64,000 bases of DNA from Lentzea nigeriaca (GTDB lineage: Bacteria > Actinomycetota > Actinomycetes > Mycobacteriales > Pseudonocardiaceae): assembly GCF_016907955.1 (NCBI RefSeq), contig NZ_JAFBCX010000019.1, positions 78,004 through 142,003 of the forward strand, in the 5' to 3' direction. The notes beneath the pieces were generated by a model, which had not been told where the DNA came from, searched no databases, and worked only from the letters and a program-made list of their open reading frames with translations. A program made the position numbers and the translations under genes. This document shows positions 1-7,844 of the stretch, in pieces (within the stretch, counting starts at the first letter, position 1; each line of letters begins with the position of its first letter).

Positions 1-76
1 CGAGGTCCGACACCGGCGCCTCGCCCCGGCACGCCGTCAGCGACACCACCAACAGCGCCAAAGCAATCCACCTCAC
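1..76 (-). CDS. Lipoprotein, N-terminal fragment (runs off window)
   Basis: Only the first 25 codons are inside the window. Reading leftward from a GTG at 76, the peptide starts MRWIALALLVVSLTACRGEA: a basic start, a hydrophobic stretch and a lipobox L-T-A-C with Cys16, so it is a lipoprotein signal peptide and the mature protein should be anchored to the outer face of the membrane. The GTG start overlaps the TGA stop of the preceding small secreted protein gene (GTGA junction), which indicates translational coupling and a shared transcript. The function of the rest of the protein cannot be seen. Confidence 0.6.
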   Translation of the reverse strand, partial: MRWIALALLVVSLTACRGEAPVSDL

Positions 77-435
77 TTCGACCCGCAGTGCTCGGACTTG
101 AACTTGGCCACCCGCTCTGCCGCCTTCGACAGCTTCGCGAGCTGCGCGTCCCGCAGCTTCAGCCGGGCGTCCAGCACGTCGGCACGGGCCGTGTTGCCGG
201 CCGAACGGGCGTCGGCCGCCTTCTGCTCGATCCACTTCTTCGAGCCCAGCGTCTCGGGGCTGCCGTTGATCCGGTCGGTCAGCGCCTTCACCCGCGCCTC
301 GACCCGCGGCACCCGCTGCGAGCAGATCTTCTGCACCTTCTCGGGGCTGATCGTGATCGGTTCCTGCGCGGACGCGGTTCCCGCGCCCAGCAGCAGCATC
401 CCGGCCACGAGCCCACCGATTCGCAAAATGTTCAT
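73..435 (-). CDS. Small secreted protein with two cysteines
   Basis: Encodes 120 residues. The first 24 form a signal peptide (basic MNILR, hydrophobic core, A-S-A cleavage site before QEP). The mature part is helical and charged, with many Lys, Arg and Ala residues, and has only two cysteines (in KICSQR near the start and EHCGSK at the end) that could form one disulfide. The ATG at 435 was chosen because it gives this signal peptide; a longer in-frame extension upstream has no such feature. It is coupled to the downstream lipoprotein gene by a GTGA overlap. I do not recognise the family; an extracytoplasmic role together with the lipoprotein is inference. Confidence 0.7.
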   Translation of the reverse strand: MNILRIGGLVAGMLLLGAGTASAQEPITISPEKVQKICSQRVPRVEARVKALTDRINGSPETLGSKKWIEQKAADARSAGNTARADVLDARLKLRDAQLAKLSKAAERVAKFKSEHCGSK

Positions 436-500
436 GGCACAGAACGATGACCGAGCACCATCAGGGCCGAGTCCGCCGAATGTTCGGGTTCTGCAAAGAC

Positions 501-1373
501 TCAGCGCAACGAGACCCCGCGCGCGGCCGCGGCCTGCATCATCGGCCGCATCCGGTCCCACACCCGTTCGGACCGCAGCCCTTCCGCGGCGCTGATCGCC
601 TGCATCGCCACGGTCTGGCCCTGGTCGTCGTCGCCGTCCAGGAAGTGGCACGAGGCCAGTGCGATCAGGCAGAACGTCCAGCTCCGCGCCATCGCCGGGC
701 CGAACCCCTCGATGGCCTCAGCCAACGCGGGAATGGCCTGGCGGGTGTCGCCGAGCTCGGCGTAGACGATGCCGATCATCGCCTTCAGGTCGGTCTCGTC
801 GTGGAACCTGGCCCAGTCCGGCACGTGCGACAGATCTGCGCGCGAGAACGCGTCCTGCGCCTTGCCCAGCGCACGCAACGCTTCCGCTGAACGGGCCTGA
901 CGCGCGTAAGCCCATGCCTCGTTCGAATGCATGATGCTCGACGCCAACGGTGCGAAGGCACCCCTCTGGAAGTACGCCAGCGCATCGCCCGGTGCGCCGT
1001 GATGCAGGTGCACGCGCCCACGCCGGTAAACGATGTTGGTGGTCAGGTCCTCGTCGTGCCGCGCGAATTCGAGAGCGCGGTCGAAGTGGTGATACGCCGC
1101 CCCGACCTGGCCGCTGTCGAACGACGTCCACCCGGCCAGGTTGTGCAAATCGGCGACGGCGGACAACAGCCGCGAACGCACGACATCGGAAGCCGATGCC
1201 GCCAGCAGCTGCTGCGCCCAGTAAATCCGTACGACGACGGCGTCCCGGCACGCCCCGCCGCCGTACTGGTAGTCGACCGACCTCAGCGAATGCGTCTGCG
1301 ACTCCAGCTGTTCCACATCGCTCATCCCGATGCGGGCGGAGTGCGGGGGAGGGAAGTACGCAGGATCAGCCAT
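501..1373 (-). CDS. Stand-alone TPR protein (regulator-tail type)
   Basis: Encodes 290 residues starting MADPAYF, with AGAGG 8 bases before the ATG. From residue 30 onward it has the pattern Y-x-Y-GGGACRDAV followed by helix pairs (HNLAGWTSFD, YHHFDRALEFAR, ALAYFQRGA) typical of the tetratricopeptide half of actinobacterial XRE-family regulators. In those proteins this part follows an N-terminal helix-turn-helix; here the DNA-binding domain is absent and there is no room for it after the ribosome binding site. A paralogue lies at 7845-8804 with the same architecture. TPR domains bind peptides or proteins, so a sensor or partner-binding role is likely but not shown. Cytoplasmic; no signal peptide. 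Confidence 0.75.
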   Translation of the reverse strand: MADPAYFPPPHSARIGMSDVEQLESQTHSLRSVDYQYGGGACRDAVVVRIYWAQQLLAASASDVVRSRLLSAVADLHNLAGWTSFDSGQVGAAYHHFDRALEFARHDEDLTTNIVYRRGRVHLHHGAPGDALAYFQRGAFAPLASSIMHSNEAWAYARQARSAEALRALGKAQDAFSRADLSHVPDWARFHDETDLKAMIGIVYAELGDTRQAIPALAEAIEGFGPAMARSWTFCLIALASCHFLDGDDDQGQTVAMQAISAAEGLRSERVWDRMRPMMQAAAARGVSLR

Positions 1374-1480
1374 CAGGAATACCTCTGCGCCGCGTCGTCT
1401 GAACCCGAGAGTAGGGCGCACACGACGGTGTGAGAAGAGGGTTCCGTGTCGAATGGAATTCGGCATAACGTGTGATTAGA

Positions 1481-1504
1481 CAGGTATTAATGCGGGTATA
1501 CCTG
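1481..1504. promoter_or_regulatory. Inverted repeat between the TPR gene and a zinc-ribbon gene
   Basis: CAGGTAT and ATACCTG form perfect 7-base arms separated by 10 bases. It lies about 110 bases upstream of the TPR gene start (minus strand) and 17 bases before the plus-strand gene at 1521, so it could be an operator for either. No regulator is identified. Confidence 0.4.
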
Positions 1505-1520
1505 ACGCTGCCGTCGGAGC

Positions 1521-1892
1521 ATGGTTCTAGCCATGTGGCGACGCGCGCACCTGCGGCTGGTGACCTCCTCCGAGGCCGAGAACGCGACCTTGACGGCTGT
1601 TCTCGGCGCGGAAGATCTGGCCGAGGAGCTCGGCCTCGACCCGCACACCCGAGTGACCTGCGGACTCCATCGGTGCTGGTTGCACCAGTGCGTGGCCTCG
1701 CCGGACCATGTCATCCCCCTCACCGGCCACCGCTGGTGCCGCCCGTGCGGCAGCCCCCTGGACGTGTTCGTCGACGAGACGACCGCGCGCCTCTGCTGTC
1801 CCAGGTGCGGCACGGGCACCCCGGACACGGCGGCGAATCGCCAGGTCGTCAGGGCGTGCCGTACCAGCATCGCGGCGGCCCACGCCCAGTAG
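1521..1892 (+). CDS. Small zinc-ribbon protein, unknown function
   Basis: Encodes up to 123 residues; an ATG four codons later (1533) is an equally good start. The C-terminal half holds two CxxC knuckles, CRPCG near residue 75 and CPRCG near residue 93, separated by about 17 residues, which is the spacing of a rubredoxin-like or treble-clef zinc ribbon. Further cysteines and histidines occur just before them (CGLHRCWLHQC), so a second metal site is possible. Third-position GC is high, consistent with a real gene. No enzyme motif is visible. Role unknown; DNA, RNA or protein binding through zinc is only a family-level expectation. Confidence 0.55.
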   Translation: MVLAMWRRAHLRLVTSSEAENATLTAVLGAEDLAEELGLDPHTRVTCGLHRCWLHQCVASPDHVIPLTGHRWCRPCGSPLDVFVDETTARLCCPRCGTGTPDTAANRQVVRACRTSIAAAHAQ

Positions 1893-1907
1893 AACGACCC
1901 GGAAGTC

Positions 1908-2684
1908 TTAAGCCTGGTGGGTGAAGGCGGCGGCATCGTCGAGATAGCTCGGGGGTCGTTGGCTGTCCTCCGGTACGTCGAGCAACGCCCAGATGATGTG
2001 CCGCCCTCCCCCGGCAGGCGTCTCACCCATGGTGAAGTTGCAGACGGCGATGGAAGCAACGTTGCGCCGCATGGTGTGCCATTGCCTGAGGTCGAGGCGT
2101 GTGGTCGTGCGCACGGCGACGGACATCTTGTCGTTTCGCATGCGCAGCAGCAGCGCCAACGCACTGTCGTCCTCGACGTGCGAAACCAGCTCAACTGCCA
2201 CCTGTGGCGCGACGTCGAGCAACGACTGGACGCCCCACCGTTCGCACGCGCGCTCGGTGATCCGTTCTGCCACGTGCGGCCCGCAACGGCACGCCGGCAG
2301 CGCCGCGTCCACTCTGTCCTCGTAACGCAACCGCACCACGGCGGCCAGCGCGGCCGCGGTCGTGGAGTACATCGGGATGTGCCGGGGGAGTCCGCGCGAC
2401 TCCAGCGCAGACCTCAGCCGGTGATCACCGACGACGAGGCTCAGCGAGATGCCCGGCCAGCGCGCCGCGGACAGCCACACGACGTCGAACACCACGAGCA
2501 GCGCGGGTGACTCGGCGACGAGGTCGTCGAGCTCCACCACCACGCCGGTGAGCTCCCTGGTGGCGCAGTCGAGCAGCACGTCCTGCACCCGCATGTACGT
2601 TGACCAGCCGAGTCCGCCGCTGAACCGGACGACGAGCACGCCGTTCTGCTCGCGGACGTCGACCTCGAGGCTGTCACCGGCCAT
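1908..2684 (-). CDS. STAS-domain protein with degenerate kinase-like C-terminus
   Basis: Encodes 258 residues; the ATG at 2684 follows GGGAGGA with good spacing. Residues 1-115 look like a STAS (anti-anti-sigma) domain: VLVVRFSGGLGW, the LTGVVVELDDL strand-turn and a following helix. There is no clear phosphorylatable serine in the usual D-S-x-G position. Residues 140-258 align in outline with the small HATPase domain of anti-sigma factors (ACERWG followed by VAVELVSHVEDD), but the conserved asparagine of the ATP-binding ELVTNAVRH motif is replaced, so ATP binding is doubtful. It probably acts in a partner-switching or stress-response circuit. It is divergent from the LuxR regulator at 2832. 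Confidence 0.65.
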   Translation of the reverse strand: MAGDSLEVDVREQNGVLVVRFSGGLGWSTYMRVQDVLLDCATRELTGVVVELDDLVAESPALLVVFDVVWLSAARWPGISLSLVVGDHRLRSALESRGLPRHIPMYSTTAAALAAVVRLRYEDRVDAALPACRCGPHVAERITERACERWGVQSLLDVAPQVAVELVSHVEDDSALALLLRMRNDKMSVAVRTTTRLDLRQWHTMRRNVASIAVCNFTMGETPAGGGRHIIWALLDVPEDSQRPPSYLDDAAAFTHQA

Positions 2685-2831
2685 GATCGTTCCTCCCGCA
2701 GGCGCGTCCCCGACCGTCAAGCGTGGCAACGCGACCATGTGCGCCCTAGGGGGTAACTACCCGTGTTTCGCCGTTGGTACCTCCGGGGGACCGCGTTGCA
2801 GTTGGAGATCGCGCCGACCTAGGGTGCGGCT

Positions 2832-5099
2832 GTGGGCGGTTCGCTTTCCCCAGGTCGCAAAGGCAATTTGCCTGCCGACACAACCAGTTTCGTCGGCCGC
2901 AGGCACGACGTCACCGAGGTGAGGAGGCTCCTGTCGGAGTCCCGCCTCGTCACCCTCACCGGTGTCGGTGGTGTCGGTAAGACCCGGCTGGCGCTGCGGG
3001 CGGCCGCCGAGACGCAGAGAGCTTTCCTCGACGGTGTGTGGTTCGTCGAACTGGCCGGCGTCACCGACCAGGAACTGGTGGTGCACACGGTTCTGGAGCA
3101 ACTGGGCGTGCACGACGACACCGTTCGCCAGCACCGCACCGTCCTCGTGGAACACCTGCGCGACCGCCAGTCGCTGATGGTGCTCGACAACTGCGAGCAC
3201 GTCATCGAGGCCACCGCCACTCTCGTGGACGCGTTGCTGCGCGGCGTTCCCGGGCTGCGTGTCCTGGTCACGAGCCGCGAACGGCTCGGCGTCGACGGCG
3301 AACACCTCTGGCAGGTCGCACCACTTCCGCAGGACCCCGCGCTGACCCTGTTCGCCGAACGGGCCACGGCCGTCGAGCCCGGATTCGCGGTCGACGCGCG
3401 CAACCACGACGAGGTCACCCGGATCTGCGCGTTGCTGGGCGGTATCCCGCTCGCCATCGAACTGGCCGCCGTGCGCCTGCGCGTGCTCACGCTGGACCAC
3501 CTGCTGTCCAGATTGGACGACACGTTCAAGGTGCTGGGCGAGGGCAAACGCGGCGGCGACCCGCGTCACCAGACGCTGCAGGCGGCCGTGGACTGGAGCT
3601 TTCACCTGTGCACCCGGTCGGAGCAGATCCTGTGGGCACGCGCGTCGGTCTTCTCCGGCACGTTCGACCTGGAGGCCGCGGAACGGGTCTGTTCGGGCGA
3701 CGGCGTCGCGTCCGGGGACGTCATGCGCTCGCTCTTCGGCCTCGTCGACAAGTCGGTCGTGATCGCGGAACAGCACCCGTGCGGCACCCGCTTCCGGCTG
3801 CTGGAGCCGTTGCGCCAGTACGGCTTGGAGAAACTGCGCGGCGCCGGCCGCGAGCCGGTCCTGCGGAAACGGCACCGCGACCACTTCATCGAGTGGGCCG
3901 AGCGGCGCGAGAAGGAGTGGTTCGGCCCCGCCCAGCCGCAGATCTTCGCGCTCACCCGGCTGGAGCACGCGAATCTCCGTTCGGCCCTGGACTTCTGCTT
4001 CGAGCAGGACGGCGACCGCGCGGTGCATCTGGCGGCGACGTTGTGGTTCTACTGGGCGGGGTGCGGCATGCTCGGCGAGGGCCGGCACTGGCTCGACCGG
4101 GCGCTCGGCGATGCCAAACCGGGTCCGGAGCGGGCGAAAGCGTTGTGGGTGAACGGGTACGTGGCCACGCTGCAGGGCGACCTCACCGCGTCCGCGTGGA
4201 TGCTGGAGGAGTGCCGGCAGTACGCCCTGTCCGTGCACGACCCGAGCGCGCTGGCCTACTCGACGCACCGGCTGGCGTGCGCCCACCTCGTCGGCGACGA
4301 CCTCGACCTGGCAGAGCGGCTGTTCGAGGAGGCCATCGACCTGTACCGCGACCAGGGCACCGTCAACAGTCACACCATGCTGGCGGGCATCGAGCTGGCG
4401 ATCTCCGCGACGTTCCGGCACGACTTCGCCGCCGCCGAACGACTCTGCGTGGAGGCGAAGTCCGTCGGCGAGCAGCACGGCGAGCTGTGGGCGCAGGCAT
4501 ACGCGATCTACGTGCTGGCGTTGTGCGCGTGGGTCAGCGGCGACTTCGCGCGCGCCGACCGGCTCGGCCGCGAGTGCCTGCGGATCAAGCGGACGTTCCA
4601 CGACCTGCTCGGCATCGTGCTCGCGATCGAGGTGCTGGCCTGGATCGCGGCCTCGCGGGGCAACGCGGTGCGCGCGGCGACGTTGCTGGGCGCCGCCGGC
4701 GAGATCTGGCAGTCGGTCGGTTATCCCATGTTCGGTTCCCGGCACTTCGGCGCACCGCACGGCGAGTGCGAGGCCGCGACCATCTCCGCGTTGGGCGAGC
4801 AGGAGTTCCGCGCGCTGTTCCGCAAGGGCATGGACCTCGAGCTCGAGGACGCCATCTCGTTCGCGATCGGCGACGAGCTGGTCGAGGAGACCCCGGTGAT
4901 CGCCGCGCCCACCCCGTTGACCAAGCGCGAGCAGCAGGTGGCGGACCTGATCGCCGGTGGCAAGTCGAACAAGGAGATCGCGGCCAGCCTGGTGATCGCC
5001 CGCAGGACGGCAGAGGGCCACGTGGAACGGATCCTGCAGAAGCTCGGTTTCACCTCACGCGCTCAGATCGCGACGTGGGTGACGGAGAGGCGCAACTAG
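2832..5099 (+). CDS. LuxR-family regulator with NB-ARC ATPase
   Basis: Encodes 755 residues. Walker A GVGGVGKT is at residues 44-51, followed by LMVLDNCEHV (Walker B region), a GGIPLAIELAA GxP motif and a long helical repeat region of TPR character. The C-terminal 61 residues (from 695) are a LuxR/GerE helix-turn-helix: LTKREQQVADLIAGG, then SNKEIAASL and VERILQKL. Proteins of this layout (a STAND-type switch plus LuxR DNA-binding tail) are transcriptional regulators that respond to an unidentified signal through ATP-dependent oligomerisation. The GTG start is assigned by length. It stands alone; the next DNA is a pseudogene. Confidence 0.85.
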   Translation: MGGSLSPGRKGNLPADTTSFVGRRHDVTEVRRLLSESRLVTLTGVGGVGKTRLALRAAAETQRAFLDGVWFVELAGVTDQELVVHTVLEQLGVHDDTVRQHRTVLVEHLRDRQSLMVLDNCEHVIEATATLVDALLRGVPGLRVLVTSRERLGVDGEHLWQVAPLPQDPALTLFAERATAVEPGFAVDARNHDEVTRICALLGGIPLAIELAAVRLRVLTLDHLLSRLDDTFKVLGEGKRGGDPRHQTLQAAVDWSFHLCTRSEQILWARASVFSGTFDLEAAERVCSGDGVASGDVMRSLFGLVDKSVVIAEQHPCGTRFRLLEPLRQYGLEKLRGAGREPVLRKRHRDHFIEWAERREKEWFGPAQPQIFALTRLEHANLRSALDFCFEQDGDRAVHLAATLWFYWAGCGMLGEGRHWLDRALGDAKPGPERAKALWVNGYVATLQGDLTASAWMLEECRQYALSVHDPSALAYSTHRLACAHLVGDDLDLAERLFEEAIDLYRDQGTVNSHTMLAGIELAISATFRHDFAAAERLCVEAKSVGEQHGELWAQAYAIYVLALCAWVSGDFARADRLGRECLRIKRTFHDLLGIVLAIEVLAWIAASRGNAVRAATLLGAAGEIWQSVGYPMFGSRHFGAPHGECEAATISALGEQEFRALFRKGMDLELEDAISFAIGDELVEETPVIAAPTPLTKREQQVADLIAGGKSNKEIAASLVIARRTAEGHVERILQKLGFTSRAQIATWVTERRN

Positions 5100-5102
5100 G
5101 CG

Positions 5103-5497
5103 ATGCACGGGATGCCGTCGTTGGCGGTGGTGGAGGCGGTGCGGTGGTCAGTTCGGTGACCTTCGCCCGTGGTCGACGACGGCTCGACCGACGGCACCGG
5201 TGACCTCGCCGAGGAGCTGCGCCGGCAGCACCTCGAGTATTGCGCCGGGTCCAATCTGGACAGGTGTTCCTGCTGATGCGGACGGCGAGCGCGGGCTACG
5301 CGCCGAGGCTCGACGGCGAGTCGCTCAAGCCGTTGTGGGCCTATCCGCTGCAGCAGTTCGTGTACCGGCAGCTGACGTACGCGGTCGTGATCCAGTCGCT
5401 GATCACCGCGTTGCACGGCACGCAGTTGCGGTGGATGTCGGTGCGGAGGACGGGTCTTCTCACGGATGCTCCCGGCGGTACGGTGCACGTCACCTAA
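5103..5497 (+). pseudogene. Remnant of a family 2 glycosyltransferase
   Basis: Two pieces of one ancestral gene survive in different frames. Starting at 5169 the DNA reads VVDDGSTDGTGDLAEELRR, the nucleotide-sugar-binding DDGSxDxT signature of GT2 enzymes. From 5240, in another frame, it reads the C-terminal membrane part (YPLQQFVYRQLTYAVVIQSL, then LRWMSVRRTG), which matches in style the tail of actinobacterial polysaccharide synthases, and stops at 5497. The catalytic middle is missing and stops interrupt both pieces, so an internal deletion plus frameshifts inactivated it. It lies between intact regulators; no partner genes remain. Confidence 0.7.
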
Positions 5498-5520
5498 CCC
5501 CCGATCGGCAAGGAGCACGG

Positions 5521-6069
5521 GTGGGTCGCATGCCTTTGGACGCGCCGGAGCGTCTGCGGGAGGTCTTCGCCGCCGTGCTCGACGTGCTGGCCGAGGTCGG
5601 CTACGCGCGGTTCAACATGGATCTGGTCGCCGGCCGGGCACGCGCGAGCAAGGCGAGCCTGTACCAGCGTTGGCCGTCGAAGGCGCGGTTGATCACGGAG
5701 GCGTTGAAGGCGAACCTGCCCGAACTGGCGCAACCGGACGAGGGCACGTTCGCCGAGGACGTCCGGCAGATCATGCGGTCGTGGAGCGAACCGTCGCCGT
5801 TCGACACCGCCGGGATCTTCCTCGGGTTGCTCGAGGGCAGCCGTCAGGACGCCGATCTCGCGTACCTGCGCGAAGAGCACGTCGACCGCGCCTACACGGC
5901 ACCCCTCCAGGTCGCCGTCGATCGGGCGAAGGCGCGCGGAGAGCTGCCGCCCGACCTCGACGCCGGCATCCTCATCACCGCTCTGGTCTCGACCTTCGTG
6001 CTGCGTTCCGACGAGCAGGGTGTCACGGACAGCATCGTCGACGGCCTGGTGAGACCGCTGATCGGCTGA
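5521..6069 (+). CDS. TetR-family repressor, probably of the adjacent P450 operon
   Basis: Encodes 182 residues. The GTG at 5521 follows AAGGAG by five bases, better placed than the ATG at 5530. The N-terminal TetR helix-turn-helix is clear: FNMDLVAGRARASKASLYQ followed by WPSKARLITEAL. The C-terminal ligand-binding helices are variable, as usual. It is followed after 92 bases by the P450 gene on the same strand, and a perfect 16-base palindrome lies in that gap. TetR proteins usually repress neighbouring genes and are released by a small ligand; control of the P450-ferredoxin pair is inferred from position. Confidence 0.85.
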   Translation: MGRMPLDAPERLREVFAAVLDVLAEVGYARFNMDLVAGRARASKASLYQRWPSKARLITEALKANLPELAQPDEGTFAEDVRQIMRSWSEPSPFDTAGIFLGLLEGSRQDADLAYLREEHVDRAYTAPLQVAVDRAKARGELPPDLDAGILITALVSTFVLRSDEQGVTDSIVDGLVRPLIG

Positions 6070-6129
6070 GCTGAACCAAACGACTCGTCAAGCCGTAGTG
6101 GCTGCGCTACGTTCGGTCATGGTTTCAAA

Positions 6130-6145
6130 AGAACAGTTCTGTTCT
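6130..6145. promoter_or_regulatory. Palindromic operator candidate upstream of P450
   Basis: AGAACAGTTCTGTTCT: perfect 7-base arms around a 2-base centre, 16 bases before the P450 start codon and 60 bases after the TetR gene. The size and symmetry fit a TetR dimer site overlapping the promoter or 5' leader. Confidence 0.6.
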
Positions 6146-6161
6146 ATTGAGGGGAACTCCC

Positions 6162-7355
6162 GTGACTGAAGCAGCCGTTTGCCCAGTCCCACACGAGAAC
6201 CGCGTGCATCCGCTGGGTGCGCCCGCAGGCTTCGAGGAAGCCGTCAGCAACGGCCCGGTGAAGATGATCTGGCCCAACGGGGTGCAGGCCTGGGTCATCA
6301 GCAGCTACGCCGGCGTCCGCCAGGTGCTGTCGGACAAGCGTTTCAGCTCGATGAGGGAGGGCGGGCCGGAGATGCGCACCGAGGGCGAGCCCATCCTCGG
6401 CCTCAAGCAGCCCGGCAACATGAACTCGATGGACGGCGAGGAGCACCTGCGGCTGCGTCGTCCGCTGTCGCGGGCGTTCATGGTCAAGAAGATGAACGAG
6501 ATGCGGCCGCGCATCCAGCAGATCGTCGACGACCACCTCGATGCCATGGAACGCCAGGGCGCGCCCGCCGACCTCGTCTCGGCGCTGTGCCTGCCGGTGC
6601 CGTCGCTGGTGATCGCCGAGCTGCTGGGCGTCTCGCCGGAGCACCAGGAGCTGTTCCAGTCCACCGCTCGGGAGATGTTCGGCAAGAACGGCTCCAAGGA
6701 GGTGTACGACGCGAAGGCCGCGGAGCTGGGCGAGGTGCTCGCCAAGGTCGCGGACGAGAAGAGGGCGTCGGGTACGACCGACGACATGATCGGCCTCATG
6801 GTCAACGAGACCGACTTCGACTCCGAAGAGCTGATGAGGCTCGCCATTGGTCTGCTCGCGGCCGGCCACGAGACGACGTCGAACTTCTTCGGCCTGTTCG
6901 CGCTCACCCTGTTCGAACGGCCCGACCAGCTGGAGATCCTGCAGCGCGACCCGAGCCGCGCCGACGTGATGGTCGAGGAGCTGCTGCGCTACACGATCGG
7001 CCGCCTCGGTGGCGCCGGGCTCTCGCGCAGGGCCGTCGAGGACGTCGAGGTCGACGGCGTGACGATCAAGGCCGGCGAGTGGGTGACCGTGACGCTCCGG
7101 GCCAACCTGGAGGAGGCGTTGTGCCCCAACGCCGGCGAGCTCGACCTGGAGCGCAAGGCGGTGGCGCATCTCGGGTTCGGCTTCGGCCCGCACCAGTGCC
7201 TCGGTGCCAATCTCGCCCGCACGGAGCTGCAGATCCTGCTGCGCTCGCTGTTCACCCGGTTCCCGAACGTGCGCCCGGCGATCCCCGTCACGGAGATGGA
7301 GTTCCGCGAGGACTCGATCACCTATGGCGCCGCGGCGATCCCGGTGGTGTGGTGA
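6162..7355 (+). CDS. Cytochrome P450
   Basis: Encodes 397 residues. The GTG at 6162 follows GAGGGGA. The heme-binding loop FGFGPHQCLG places the axial thiolate at Cys346; the I-helix oxygen-activation motif AGHETT is at 234-239; the K-helix ExxR is in EELLR. Length and motifs fit a soluble bacterial class I monooxygenase that takes electrons from a ferredoxin, and a ferredoxin gene follows after three bases. The substrate is not predictable. The N-terminus (CPVPHENRVHPLGAP) and internal motifs resemble secondary-metabolism or xenobiotic P450s. Likely controlled by the TetR gene upstream. Confidence 0.9.
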   Translation: MTEAAVCPVPHENRVHPLGAPAGFEEAVSNGPVKMIWPNGVQAWVISSYAGVRQVLSDKRFSSMREGGPEMRTEGEPILGLKQPGNMNSMDGEEHLRLRRPLSRAFMVKKMNEMRPRIQQIVDDHLDAMERQGAPADLVSALCLPVPSLVIAELLGVSPEHQELFQSTAREMFGKNGSKEVYDAKAAELGEVLAKVADEKRASGTTDDMIGLMVNETDFDSEELMRLAIGLLAAGHETTSNFFGLFALTLFERPDQLEILQRDPSRADVMVEELLRYTIGRLGGAGLSRRAVEDVEVDGVTIKAGEWVTVTLRANLEEALCPNAGELDLERKAVAHLGFGFGPHQCLGANLARTELQILLRSLFTRFPNVRPAIPVTEMEFREDSITYGAAAIPVVW

Positions 7356-7358
7356 GCG

Positions 7359-7565
7359 ATGCCGAAGAGTGCGACGGTCCGGATAGACCAGACGAGGTGC
7401 ATCGGATCGGGGCAGTGCGTGCTCGCCGCACCGGACGTGTTCGATCAGTCGGATGACGACGGGCTCGGCGTCGTGCTGGTGCCCGAACCACCCGCGGACC
7501 TGCTGCCGGGCGTCCGTGACGCGGTGGACCGGTGTCCCGCCGGGGTGGTGAGCCTGGAAGAGTGA
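7359..7565 (+). CDS. [3Fe-4S] ferredoxin, P450 partner
   Basis: Encodes 68 residues. Cluster ligands are Cys14 and Cys20 (CIGSGQC, a CX5C pair) and Cys59 followed by proline. Three rather than four ligands in this arrangement is the pattern of the small [3Fe-4S] ferredoxins that feed electrons to actinobacterial P450s. Acidic overall, as expected for docking. It starts three bases after the P450 stop, so the two are one operon; the ferredoxin reductase must be encoded elsewhere. Confidence 0.9.
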   Translation: MPKSATVRIDQTRCIGSGQCVLAAPDVFDQSDDDGLGVVLVPEPPADLLPGVRDAVDRCPAGVVSLEE

Positions 7566-7577
7566 CTTGATCGGCCG

Positions 7578-7602
7578 TTCCGGTGAGGTGTCATCACCGG
7601 AA
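7578..7602 (+). terminator. Hairpin directly after the P450-ferredoxin operon
   Basis: TTCCGGTGA and TCACCGGAA form perfect 9-base arms with a 7-base loop, 13 bases after the ferredoxin stop. There is no U-tract; it may also pair alternatively with the complementary GACACCTC at about 7625-7632. Confidence 0.45.
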
Positions 7603-7671
7603 ATTGATTCAGTTCATTTTCGGTGACACCTCGTTGGCCCCTTTCCGATCACGCTGTCCGTCCAGAATCGT

Positions 7672-7707
7672 GGGCGCGACCACCACGGCGTTGTGGTGGG
7701 CGCGCCC
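7672..7707. terminator. Strong GC hairpin
   Basis: GGGCGCG-A-CCACCAC pairs with GTGGTGG-G-CGCGCCC around a 6-base loop: 14 base pairs with one mismatch. It lies in the 279-base gap between the ferredoxin and the next TPR gene and probably acts as a factor-assisted terminator. Confidence 0.5.
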
Positions 7708-7791
7708 GCGTGCCCGGGGAGAGCCGAAAGACCCTTCCCGACCTGGCCGAACAGCGGGATGGTGACGGCGGCGCGGTGAGTACCGACGGTG

Positions 7792-7811
7792 TGTAACGGG
7801 TACCTGTTACA
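7792..7811. promoter_or_regulatory. Near-perfect 20-base palindrome before TPR gene
   Basis: TGTAACGGGTACCTGTTACA is symmetric except for one pair. It ends 33 bases before the start codon of the TPR gene at 7845 and has the form of an operator. The cognate regulator is unknown. Confidence 0.5.
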
Positions 7812-7844
7812 GCGGGTGTCCGGCGCACGTCAGGAGGGCCAGCT

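Noticed and set aside
2757..5021. 754-codon open frame opposite the LuxR-type regulator
   Set aside because: Low-complexity Arg/Gln/Val composition and no motif; antisense artefact of codon bias.
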